DNA of 51,847 nucleotides, from contig JAMCWL010000037.1 in the NCBI GenBank assembly GCA_023481285.1, positions 1 to 51,847 of the forward strand. Reading direction: 5' to 3'. This DNA is from Actinomycetota bacterium. GTDB lineage: Bacteria; Actinomycetota; Aquicultoria; Aquicultorales; JAMCWL01. A program made the position numbers and the translations under genes. This document shows, in pieces, positions 44,029 through 51,787 of the stretch; the first letter of the stretch is position 1, and the number at the start of each line of letters is the position of its first letter. Under the pieces are notes generated by a model, which had not been told where the DNA came from, did not search any database, and worked only from the letters and a program-made list of their open reading frames with translations.

Positions 44029-44406
44029 CTACTCAACTCCGATGGCGATCGCAGACGCGACGGCGGACTGCCGATTGAAGGAAAGGCTTATATAAACATC
44101 ACAGATTCCCTTATCTCTCGCAAGGTCGCCGGCTTGACCGTTCAGCCTGAGAAAGGGTCTTCCCCACTTGTCCCGGCAGACTTCCAAATCCCTCCACCTG
44201 ACTCGGCGGAGTCCCGTACCAAGGGCTTTGAGGGCCGCCTCTTTGGCTGCAAACCGGGCCGCGAAGTGAAGCTGCGGTCGCTTCCTGGCCAGGCAGTAGT
44301 CGCATTCGCTCTGGGTAAAGAGGCGCTCCATAAGTCCTTGATGGCGCTTAAGAGCTGCATCCATCCGGTCGATATCGACTATATCAACGCCAATGCCTTT
44401 AATCAT
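44029..44406 (-). CDS. acpS: Holo-[acyl-carrier-protein] synthase
   Basis: 125 residues from MIKGIGVDIVDIDRMDAAL. It transfers phosphopantetheine from CoA to acyl carrier protein. The metal-binding Asp is in GVDIVDIDR, and the Glu in RFAAKEAALKALG. The start overlaps the glmS stop (ATGA). Confidence 0.94.
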   Translation of the reverse strand: MIKGIGVDIVDIDRMDAALKRHQGLMERLFTQSECDYCLARKRPQLHFAARFAAKEAALKALGTGLRRVRWRDLEVCRDKWGRPFLRLNGQAGDLARDKGICDVYISLSFNRQSAVASAIAIGVE

Positions 44407-46229
44407 TCTACCGTCACGCTTTTCGCTAAATTCCTGGGCTGATCCACATCGCAACCCCGCACTTTGGCGATATCGTAAGCGAGAAGCTGCAAAGGAACGA
44501 CGGCGACAAGGGCGGACAACGCTTCCAGAGTCCTGGGAACGTAAAAGACGTGCTCCGCAAAGTTCTTAATCCCCTCGTTGCCCTCCGTCGCGACGGCGAT
44601 CACGGAGGCGCCGCGCGCTCGGACTTCCTGTATGTTGCTGATTATCTTCTCGTAGGTGTGAGCATCCGTCGCCACCGCCACCGCCGGGCAGTCCTCGTCG
44701 ACGAGAGCGATCGGCCCGTGCTTCATCTCCCCGGCGGCGTAACCCTCCGCATGAATGTAGGAGATTTCCTTGAGTTTTAGCGCCCCTTCGAGGGCGACCG
44801 GCAACCCGATACCCCGCCCGAGGAAAAGAAAGTCTTGACAGCCAGCGTAGGTTTGAGCGGCAACTCCAACCTCGCTTCTACACTCGAGCGCCCTCTCTAT
44901 CCTGTTGGGCAGGCCGCCTAGCTCGTCCACGATCTCAGAGCGCTCTTCCGGGGAGATCGTCTCCCTGACCTGGGCAAGATAGAGGCCGAGCGTGTAGATC
45001 GCGGCCAACTGGCTGACGAATGTCTTCGTCGCCGCAACGCCGATCTCCGGACCGGCGTGCGTATAGACGGTGCCGTCGGCCTGTCGGGTTGCGGTCGACC
45101 CGACAACGTTCGCTATCGCCAAGACCTTGGCGCCGACCTCGGACGCAATCCTCATGCTCGCCAGAGTGTCGGCCGTCTCGCCCGATTGGGTGATCGCGAT
45201 GACGAGGCTTCCCGGGCCGATTAGTAGATGGCGGTAGCGAAACTCGCTGGAGAGATCGACCTCGACCGGTAGGTGAGCCCAGGCCTCGATGACCTGTTTT
45301 CCAATCAGCGCCGCATGATAGGAGGTACCGCAGGCCACGACCACTATTTTATCGAGGGAGCGAATCTCATCAACTGAAAGGCCGGGCATCTCCCCCATAA
45401 AAACTCCGCCGTCCAAAAGGTACGGACGTAGGGTCTCTCTCACCGCGACCGGCTGCTCGTAAATCTCCTTCAGCATGAAGTCACCGAAGCCGCTTTTCTC
45501 CGCAGCTTCGGCGTCCCAGGTCACGACGATCTCCTCTCGCTCGACCGGTAAACCATCCAGCGTCATTATGGAGCAGCCCTCTCTCGTTACCCTCGCCATC
45601 TCTCCGTCGTTAAGAACGAGGATTCTCTTGGTGTGGCTGATGACCGCCGGAATGTCGGAGGCGATGAACTGCTCGCCCTTTCCAAGCCCGAGGATGAGAG
45701 GGCTGTCCTTGCGCGCAACGATAAGCTCTTCGGGGTGGTCGACGCTTATCACCGCGATCGCGAAGGAGCCGCGAACCCGACCGAGCGCTTTTCGCACCGC
45801 CTCGTAAAGATCGCCTTCATAGCTCTCTTCAACGAGGTGGCTCAAGGTCTCCGTGTCGGTCTGGGAGTTGAAAACGTGCCCTTTGCTCTGAAGCTCCTCT
45901 CTGAGCTGAACGAAGTTCTCGATGATGCCGTTGTGAACGATGGCAATCCTGCCGGTGCAATCGACGTGGGGATGGGCATTCTCCTCGGACGGAACTCCGT
46001 GCGTCGCCCAACGCGTGTGGCCGATTCCGATCATGCCGGAAGGAAGTTGTTCCTCAAGGGCGGAAGCCAGCTCAGCAAGCTTTCCCTTTCTTCTCACGAC
46101 ACTGAGCTCCTGGCCGTTAAGGATAGCGAGACCGGCTGAATCGTAGCCCCTATACTCCAGCCTTCTCAAACCGCCCATAAGAATCGGTACCGATTCTCTG
46201 CTTCCAATGTAGCCGACGATTCCGCACAT
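44403..46229 (-). CDS. glmS: Glutamine-fructose-6-phosphate aminotransferase GlmS
   Basis: 608 residues from MCGIVGYIGSRESV, where Cys2 becomes the N-terminal nucleophile after Met removal. The glutaminase domain (1-240) includes HTRWATHGVPSEENAHPH and HNGIIENF. Two SIS isomerase domains follow, with CGTSYHAALIGKQVIE, SQSGETADT and the C-terminal KSVTVE. It makes glucosamine-6-phosphate for peptidoglycan. AAAGGAG lies before the ATG. Upstream in-frame codons pass through a riboswitch-ribozyme and are not part of the protein. Expression is very likely controlled by that ribozyme. Confidence 0.96.
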   Translation of the reverse strand: MCGIVGYIGSRESVPILMGGLRRLEYRGYDSAGLAILNGQELSVVRRKGKLAELASALEEQLPSGMIGIGHTRWATHGVPSEENAHPHVDCTGRIAIVHNGIIENFVQLREELQSKGHVFNSQTDTETLSHLVEESYEGDLYEAVRKALGRVRGSFAIAVISVDHPEELIVARKDSPLILGLGKGEQFIASDIPAVISHTKRILVLNDGEMARVTREGCSIMTLDGLPVEREEIVVTWDAEAAEKSGFGDFMLKEIYEQPVAVRETLRPYLLDGGVFMGEMPGLSVDEIRSLDKIVVVACGTSYHAALIGKQVIEAWAHLPVEVDLSSEFRYRHLLIGPGSLVIAITQSGETADTLASMRIASEVGAKVLAIANVVGSTATRQADGTVYTHAGPEIGVAATKTFVSQLAAIYTLGLYLAQVRETISPEERSEIVDELGGLPNRIERALECRSEVGVAAQTYAGCQDFLFLGRGIGLPVALEGALKLKEISYIHAEGYAAGEMKHGPIALVDEDCPAVAVATDAHTYEKIISNIQEVRARGASVIAVATEGNEGIKNFAEHVFYVPRTLEALSALVAVVPLQLLAYDIAKVRGCDVDQPRNLAKSVTVE

Positions 46230-46320
46230 GCACATACTCCTTTCGCTTGTCGGCCAAGAGGGCATGTACCGGTACGGCAACCCGCCGCAAGCTGGATATG
46301 CGAGCAGGCCGTCTGCTGAA

Positions 46321-46475
46321 GGGATAGAGCCACTCAGAGCCCCTTTGTCCCGCAAGTCGCCCCGCGGTTTTGTCCGGGCTTACGTAACGACCGTGGCCGG
46401 CCGGAAGGCACCCGCCGAAATGTCGATAAACCTTCTCCTCGTCAACTCGGGAAACCCGAGTCCCGGCGCTTGATT
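46321..46475 (-). ncRNA. glmS ribozyme: glmS ribozyme (glucosamine-6-phosphate-activated)
   Basis: Upstream of glmS the transcript shows the conserved catalytic core in order: AGCGCC at the cleavage site (between A46470 and G46469), GACGAGG, TTATCGA, TTCGGCGGGTGCCT, AAAACCGCGGGGCGAC, TTGCGGGACAAAGGGG and CTGAGTGGCTC. This is the glmS ribozyme consensus. It self-cleaves when GlcN6P binds, which lowers glmS mRNA. About 90 bases separate it from the glmS start. The boundaries are approximate. Confidence 0.92.
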
Positions 46476-46633
46476 GCTATTCGATTACCATCCCACTGCA
46501 GGCGCCCTCTGGCTACCTACAAAAGTAATTTTACCTGAAAACGCCCGGGGACAAAATGATGTTCTGGGAACTCTTGAAAAATGCTTGACTGGTGGAACGT
46601 ACTCATGCACGCACATCCGAATAACCGAATTGC

Positions 46634-47002
46634 TTATCCCTTGAGCTTTAGAATAACGACCACCACATCGTCGGGCAACTTACCGCCGGCGAAGTCGCGG
46701 GCCGATTTGACCATCTGTTCGGCGAGCTCCTGCGCGTTCACCCCGAGGGTGCCAATCGCGGTGACGGCGAATCCGATGCTCGTCGAGGCAAGGTCCTCGT
46801 AGGCGGGGACGAACTCCAGCATGCCGATCCACTCATGGGCACCGTGCACTATTCCAAAAGCGGCCAGCCAAGGGAGCGCAATGACGAGAGGAAGTCGCAG
46901 AGGTCTGCGGACGGTTGTCAAAAGGGCTATGCCCATCGAGAAGAACGCCAGACCGTAAAAGAAAAAAATGACTATGGGTTGGCTAAAGATCTGAAGAATC
47001 AA
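46634..47002 (-). pseudogene. Deletion remnant: N-terminus of a membrane sensor joined to the C-terminal end of a PP2C/SpoIIE phosphatase
   Basis: 122 residues. The first 68 are three helices ending in FGIVHGAHEWIGMLE, typical of the membrane front part of sensor proteins with a GxxHGxHEW motif. The last 36 (VNAQELAEQMVKSARDF... GGKLPDDVVVVILKLKG) are the end of a PP2C/SpoIIE domain: compare LSDDVALLAVL at the end of the phosphatase at 20-21.8 kb. The signal-reading and catalytic middle is missing. The frame remains open, so an internal in-frame deletion is the simplest reading. A functional small fused protein cannot be excluded. Confidence 0.6.
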
Positions 47003-47188
47003 GACCTATCTCCCATGTAAGGAGTTACCGGGCTTTGAAAAGCACTAGAACACCAGCGCCGGCATCTTCAACAACTTCAGCAAATGTTTATCTTTTGTTT
47101 TACCCCCATAATCCACACCCGGCGTTACATATGAATAGCGACATTACGATGGATAATCGTCGTTGAGAAGCTCGGGTTTCGGTTGCCC

Positions 47189-48523
47189 TTAACGGGCGGC
47201 TTGGGTGCGGATGACCTCCGCGATGGTCTCGCCGAGCTCAGCTGCTTCTCTATCGGTTTGCGCCTCGACCATGACTCGCACCAATGGCTCGGTTCCCGAG
47301 GGACGGACGAGCACACGGCCTAGGCCGTTAAGATGCTCTTCGGCCTCTGCGATGGCCTTGCAAACCGCTTCGTTCTCGACAAGCGCTCTTGCATTGCCGG
47401 TGATCTTGACGTTTACCAGCACCTGGGGCAGGCGCCTCATTATTTGCTTGAGCTCCGAAAGAGGCTTGCCCGTCTCCCTCATGATATCGAGTAGCTGCAG
47501 CGCGGTAATAATGCCGTCGCCGGTCGTCGTATGCTCGAGAAAGATGATGTGGCCCGATTGCTCACCACCAAGAACGGCGCCCCTTTTGAGCATTTCGCTC
47601 AGGACATACCTGTCGCCTACCTTGGTTTTAACGAGGCCTATGCCCCTCTCGCGCATGGCTATGTCGAACCCGATATTGGTCATGACCGTGACGACGATCT
47701 CGTTCCTGGGTAGACGATTTTTCTCCTTGAGGTGGGCCCCACAGATCGCCATAATGAAATCGCCGTCGACCACCTCGCCCCGCTCGTCAACGGCGAGCAC
47801 CCTGTCCGCATCCCCATCGTGGGCAAGACCCACGTCAAAGCTATTCTCGAGGACGGTCCGGCGAATCCGGTCGATATAAGTAGAGCCACATTCCAGATTG
47901 ATGTTCTTCCCGTCGGGGGAGCAGCAGATAGGCGCAACTTCGGCTCCCGCGCGCTCGAGGACCTTCGGCGCGATCCGGTACGCGGCCCCGTTCGCGCAAT
48001 CGATCGCTATCCTCATTCCAGCAAGAGACCCGCCGAGGACTGAGAGTGCGTGCTCTATATAGAGCTCCTCCGCCTCAAGCTCCTCTTCGATCATCTGCCC
48101 GACATCGGCGCCGGTCGGCCGCACGGTCTTCTCCACCAGCCCTAGACCGGCTTCTATCTCATCTTCCTTCTCGTCCGGGAGCTTGAAGCCAACGGAGTCG
48201 AAGAATTTTATCCCGTTGTATTGGGCCGGATTATGGGAAGCCGAGACGACAATGCCACCGGTTGCGCCCAGCGCTTTCGTCAGATAGGCGATCGCCGGGG
48301 TTGGCATCACGCCGACCTGTAGGGCGTCGGCCCCGGCGGCACAGACGCCTGCGACCACGGCCGATTCCAGCAGCCCACCGGATGCTCGAGGATCTCGACC
48401 GATCACAAAGCGACCTTTCCCCAGAACCAGCGCGCCGCTGAAGCCCAGTTTGAACGCGAGTTCCGGAGAGAGATCGGCGTTTGCTACACCGCGGACGCCG
48501 TCCGTTCCGAAAAGTCTGGCCAA
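47189..48523 (-). CDS. glmM: Phosphoglucosamine mutase
   Basis: 444 residues. It converts glucosamine-6-P to glucosamine-1-P for UDP-GlcNAc. ARLFGTDGVRGVAN at the start, the phosphoserine loop GGIVVSASHNPAQYNGIKFF (active-site Ser in SASHNP), the metal loop LAHDGDADRVLAVDERG, GGEQSGHIIFLE and RPSGTEPLVRVMVEA are all present. It belongs to the rplM-rpsI-glmM block. Confidence 0.96.
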   Translation of the reverse strand: MARLFGTDGVRGVANADLSPELAFKLGFSGALVLGKGRFVIGRDPRASGGLLESAVVAGVCAAGADALQVGVMPTPAIAYLTKALGATGGIVVSASHNPAQYNGIKFFDSVGFKLPDEKEDEIEAGLGLVEKTVRPTGADVGQMIEEELEAEELYIEHALSVLGGSLAGMRIAIDCANGAAYRIAPKVLERAGAEVAPICCSPDGKNINLECGSTYIDRIRRTVLENSFDVGLAHDGDADRVLAVDERGEVVDGDFIMAICGAHLKEKNRLPRNEIVVTVMTNIGFDIAMRERGIGLVKTKVGDRYVLSEMLKRGAVLGGEQSGHIIFLEHTTTGDGIITALQLLDIMRETGKPLSELKQIMRRLPQVLVNVKITGNARALVENEAVCKAIAEAEEHLNGLGRVLVRPSGTEPLVRVMVEAQTDREAAELGETIAEVIRTQAAR

Positions 48524-48598
48524 GAAATACCTCCGCAGATTCTTAACTAGTGCTTAATCGCCTTAACATCTCTACCTGGTCCCAACACAGGTGCTTTT

Positions 48599-48660
48599 AG
48601 CTCAAAGCTCATAGCTCAGAGCTGCCCTTATCGGCGGTCGTCCGTCATCGGTCGGCGGTC
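48599..48660. repeat. AGCT-rich spacer repeat, second copy of the one at 41851
   Basis: The segment starting agctcaaagctcatagctca at 48599 closely repeats the spacer at 41851-41877, including the following gctgcc..ta..cggcggtc. It lies between rpsI and glmM. Confidence 0.65.
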
Positions 48661-48681
48661 ATTCCCAGCCTCCATCTTAAC

Positions 48682-48710
48682 AAAAAAGGGCCGGAATAAC
48701 CTCCGGCCCT
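48682..48710 (-). terminator. Rho-independent terminator after rpsI
   Basis: A 9-bp stem (AGGGCCGGA with its complement) and a six-base loop are followed on the minus strand by TTTTTTG. It lies 16 bp after the rpsI stop and ends the rplM-rpsI transcript. Confidence 0.85.
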
Positions 48711-48726
48711 CCAAGAATCCTTGCCT

Positions 48727-49131
48727 CTACCTCTTCGAGAACTGAGGAGCCTTGCGCGCTTTCTTAAGTCCGTACTTTCGCCGTTCCTTCATGCGCGGGT
48801 CCCTGGTGAGCAAGCCGGCTTTCTTCAGTTCATCCCGGAAACCGTCATCCGCTTCGACGAGAGCGCGGGCTATGCCATGCCTCAGCGCCCCGGCTTGACC
48901 GCTTACGCCGCCTCCATCGAGCGTCGCAAATACATCAAAGCGACCGGCCGTGCCGGTGAGCTCGAGCGGCTGGCGAATCAGACGCTGGAGCGTCTGGCGT
49001 CCGAAATACTCCTCGAGGCTCTTTCCTCCGATATTGAAAACGCCGGTTCCCGGCTTCAACCTGACGCGCGCCACCGCGTCCTTCCGGCGGCCGGTTCCGT
49101 AGTAGATTGGCTGTTCTTTAACTTTTGCCAC
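48727..49131 (-). CDS. rpsI: 30S ribosomal protein S9 (uS9)
   Basis: 134 residues. [21 protein letters not shown] at the start, [19 protein letters not shown] in the middle and the C-terminal [18 protein letters not shown] that reaches the P-site tRNA are all typical. It follows rplM by 3 bases. Confidence 0.97.
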   Translation of the reverse strand: MAKVKEQPIYYGTGRRKDAVARVRLKPGTGVFNIGGKSLEEYFGRQTLQRLIRQPLELTGTAGRFDVFATLDGGGVSGQAGALRHGIARALVEADDGFRDELKKAGLLTRDPRMKERRKYGLKKARKAPQFSKR

Positions 49132-49134
49132 CGA

Positions 49135-49575
49135 TTATGCTCCTTCCGCCAGATCTAATTCCTTGGGCTGTTGAGCCTCGTGCTTGTGATTGGGCCCGGC
49201 GTATACCTTGAGCTTCTTAAACATAGCGTCACCCAAGCGATTCTTAGGAAGCATGCCTTTGATCGCCCGCTCGACGACCCACTCAGGCTTGGTCTTGATC
49301 GCCTTCTTGAAGGTGAGCTCCTTGAGCCCGCCGGGATAACCTGAATAGCGATAGTAGATTTTACTATCGGCCTTCCGACCCGTCATTCCTACTTTCTCCG
49401 CATTGACGACGATTACGTAGTCGCCTGTGTCTACATGCGGGGTGTATATCGGCTTGTGCTTGCCTCTTAGAATATGGGCGACTTTGCTTGCCAGCCTGCC
49501 AAGTGGAACACCAGCCGCGTTGACAACGTACCACTCGCGCTTGACGTCGCTCGCTTTAGCCGAAAAGGTCTTCAT
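49135..49575 (-). CDS. rplM: 50S ribosomal protein L13 (uL13)
   Basis: 146 residues. [56 protein letters not shown] and [21 protein letters not shown] are the family landmarks. It is the first gene of the operon with rpsI and has a strong promoter 40 bp upstream. Confidence 0.97.
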   Translation of the reverse strand: MKTFSAKASDVKREWYVVNAAGVPLGRLASKVAHILRGKHKPIYTPHVDTGDYVIVVNAEKVGMTGRKADSKIYYRYSGYPGGLKELTFKKAIKTKPEWVVERAIKGMLPKNRLGDAMFKKLKVYAGPNHKHEAQQPKELDLAEGA

Positions 49576-49614
49576 TCTTCCCCCGTAGTATGCGCTTAAA
49601 GATATAACCTCAAG

Positions 49615-49643
49615 ATATTATCTAAATGACCTGATCGTGTCAA
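49615..49643 (-). promoter_or_regulatory. Sigma-70-type promoter of rplM-rpsI
   Basis: On the minus strand TTGACA (49643-49638), a 17-bp spacer and TAATAT (49620-49615) form a near-consensus vegetative promoter, 40 bp before the rplM ATG. Confidence 0.8.
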
Positions 49644-49718
49644 GGCTTCTCTGCCGGCAATCCTTGTGTTAGAGCTTTAAAGCTTGGCAAACGCTTTAGA
49701 GCTCATCCACACTTGCAT

Positions 49719-50597
49719 TTATTTTACCCGGCGCAAGTGAGAGCGCCGTCGTGGACGATCGCGACGGGCGAATATGACGGCACCTGCTCCAGCAAGAGTC
49801 GCGGCGAACGTTCCCGAAAAGAAGAGGTAATTCGCCAGCAAGTCAGGGAGACCGGCCAAAAAGACCTTTCCGACACCGGTCGCGAGCGTGAAAAATGGCG
49901 CCAGTAAAGCCGCTCCCAGAGCCGCCCCCCGTGCCCGATAATTCGCCAGAATTGAGGCCATGACCGCAGCGACAACGCCCGCCGCAAAAGCCGTCAGAAA
50001 CGCCGCGACGACCGCGAGCTTGCCGCCCGGCACGAGGCGGACTTCCAACAATATCGCCGCATCATAAAGAAACGCCGCCAGCGCCGCGCCAAGCAGTATC
50101 GACCAGCCTTGAGAAAACCTCATATCTTTTATTACCTCTGACGGCTCCCGGGTGCTCACTTTCTTTGGAAACATAGAGAGATAATAGCCGCTCACGAGCG
50201 CAATGAAAAGCCACAACGGCCTAGGCTGAGATGGCCAGACTAGCAGGCATAAACGTATAAGGTGCGGAAGGCGGCCATCGTCGGGGTTGACCGGCCAGAG
50301 CCCTGGGAAATGCTTTGAAAAAGGATATACGTATTCCTTCCCGCCATGCGCATACAGGTCTTGTAAGCTGTGCAGTCCGTTGCCAAGACGATTTAAGCTC
50401 CTGAATTCAGCTTCCTTCGCAATGTCGAGCGCCTTATTGTAAATATTCTTCGAATACGGTTTGGCATAAACGGCGAGAACGTAAGCCTCCCTGGCGATAT
50501 TCGCGTAGTACGCGAAACTGATTTCATGATTCCTTGGCAAGCATGTTCCTGCCGATAATCCCTCCAACAAGGCTGCCTGCAGATGCTGGTATAACAA
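49719..50597 (-). CDS. Chimeric protein: N-terminal HxxxDxxxH module fused to a multi-pass membrane module (array copy 1)
   Basis: 292 residues. From about residue 28, ISFAYYANIAREAYVLAVYAKPYSKNIYNKALDIAKEAEF leads to NRLGNGLHSLQDLYAHGG, in which H-x3-D-x3-H resembles the metal-binding motif of zinc phospholipase C/S1-P1-type helical domains. After FSKHFPGLWPVNPDDG the sequence changes to a membrane module with about five helices. The same first module recurs at 50963-51295 and 51329-51787. The first 27 residues overlap the neighbouring membrane-protein gene in another frame and are probably not original, so the real start is uncertain. It is likely a rearranged toxin-type cassette; the activity is unproven. 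Confidence 0.6.
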   Translation of the reverse strand: MLYQHLQAALLEGLSAGTCLPRNHEISFAYYANIAREAYVLAVYAKPYSKNIYNKALDIAKEAEFRSLNRLGNGLHSLQDLYAHGGKEYVYPFSKHFPGLWPVNPDDGRLPHLIRLCLLVWPSQPRPLWLFIALVSGYYLSMFPKKVSTREPSEVIKDMRFSQGWSILLGAALAAFLYDAAILLEVRLVPGGKLAVVAAFLTAFAAGVVAAVMASILANYRARGAALGAALLAPFFTLATGVGKVFLAGLPDLLANYLFFSGTFAATLAGAGAVIFARRDRPRRRSHLRRVK

Positions 50598-50928
50598 TAG
50601 CCAGCAGAAGCAACAAGTAAGGTTTTGGCTCAGATCCAGGGCTTTGATAAGCTTGAATTGCTCCTAGAAAGAGCAAAGAGATTATGAAAGCGTTCGCTAG
50701 AATTCCATAGTGGACCGTGGGTTTGCGTACTATAAGGCCCCCAAAGAAGCCCGCTAAAAAAGTTGGTAAAATATACATCATCACTAGCGCAAGCAGCAGG
50801 TTGGCTGTTTCAAGTCCGAGTGTCTTTGCGACGAGCGTACCTCCAACCATCATAAACACGTAGGAGGCGATATTGCCTAAAACCAAGACGGTGATCACTT
50901 GTCCAAGAATGCTCTCGTCGTTTTTCAT
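50524..50928 (-). CDS. Four-helix membrane protein, possible immunity protein
   Basis: 134 residues with helices at about 10-35, 42-65, 75-95 and 105-125 (LLLLLAIVIPASAGSLVGGIIG). No family recognised. It lies between copies of the HxxxDxxxH module, and its end overlaps the start of copy 1. In toxin cassette arrays small membrane proteins at this place are often immunity proteins; this is inference only. Confidence 0.6.
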   Translation of the reverse strand: MKNDESILGQVITVLVLGNIASYVFMMVGGTLVAKTLGLETANLLLALVMMYILPTFLAGFFGGLIVRKPTVHYGILANAFIISLLFLGAIQAYQSPGSEPKPYLLLLLAIVIPASAGSLVGGIIGRNMLAKES

Positions 50929-50962
50929 GTCATTCAGACTTTCTGAGCTCTTTAAAATCCAA

Positions 50963-51295
50963 TCAATTCCAGGCGAGGTAGGCGTACCACCATATCCAGT
51001 AACCCGTGTCCGCGTAGGTTTTCATGAGATCCTCTTGGTTTTGCGGAAGCCTGTCGTCATCGGGATTGACCGGCCATGTGGTATGCTTGTCACTTACCTT
51101 GGGCGTACCCGCACCATGCGCATATAAATCCTGTACGCTGTGTAGTCCGATTCCAAGGCGATTCAAGCTTTCAAATTCCGCTTCCTTTGCAATATCGAGC
51201 GCCTCATAGTAAACATCATAATCATTGTACGACTTGGCATATATAGCTAGGGCGCAAGCTTCTTGACGAGTTCCGTGAAGCCCTTGATTGCTATA
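50963..51295 (-). pseudogene. Array copy 2: 5'-truncated HxxxDxxxH module
   Basis: The readable frame starts after a stop at 51296 and runs without a proper start: ACALAIYAKSYNDYDVYYEALDIAKEAEF, then NRLGIGLHSVQDLYAHGAG, TWPVNPDDDRLPQNQEDLMKTYADTG and an aromatic end YWIWWYAYLAWN. The last part looks like the native C-terminus of the module. The N-terminal part is lost, and upstream codons in a different frame (SINWMQGIPGDFLSIAIKGF) belong to another piece. Confidence 0.65.
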
Positions 51296-51328
51296 CTAAG
51301 GAAGTCGCCCGGAATACCTTGCATCCAA

Positions 51329-51787
51329 TTAATTGAGCCGACGCGGAACCCGGGGCGATTCAGTATCAGCTTTGGCTTTCTTTAGGTCTTCCTGATTTTG
51401 TTGTTTGGTGTCGTCGTCCGGGTTGACCGGCCAGAGCCCTGGAAAATGTTTTGAAAAAGGATATGGCCATTCTGCCCCGCCATGCGCATACAAATCCTGT
51501 ATGCTGTGTAGCCCAATTCCAAGGCGATTCAAGCTTTCAAACTCCGCTTCCTTCGCAATATTGAGAGCCCTATTGTAAATATCCTGCGAATAGGGCTTGA
51601 CGTATATAGCAAGCGCATAAGCCTTCTGAGCGAGCCCCGCATAGTCGAGCGCAAATTTGAACTCTTCGATCATATGACCCATTTGGGTCGGGTTACCATA
51701 CGAAAGTATCTCCCATGGAGTGAAACGCCCCGGGTTTGACGGAGGCTCCGTTTTCAGGATTACATGGTCCTGGAGAAAGGAGTCCAA
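51329..51787 (-). pseudogene. Array copy 3: HxxxDxxxH module with its 5' end replaced by insertion-sequence DNA
   Basis: 152 codons are open. The first 16 residues are translated from the end of the IS element; the native part begins around GRFTPWEILSYGNPTQMG. Then follows EFKFALDYAGLAQKAYALAIYVKPY, NRLGIGLHSIQDLYAHGG and FSKHFPGLWPVNPDDD. After KADTE it diverges from copy 2. A shift of one base near 51360 would join it to a 37-codon stretch ending FTELVKKLAP at 51247. The parent gene was presumably longer and reached to the right before the IS inserted. Confidence 0.65.

Noticed and set aside
46230-46355. N-terminal extension of the GlmS frame
   Set aside because: The extra codons run through the 3' part of the ribozyme, and the mature enzyme must start at the Cys after MCGIVGY.
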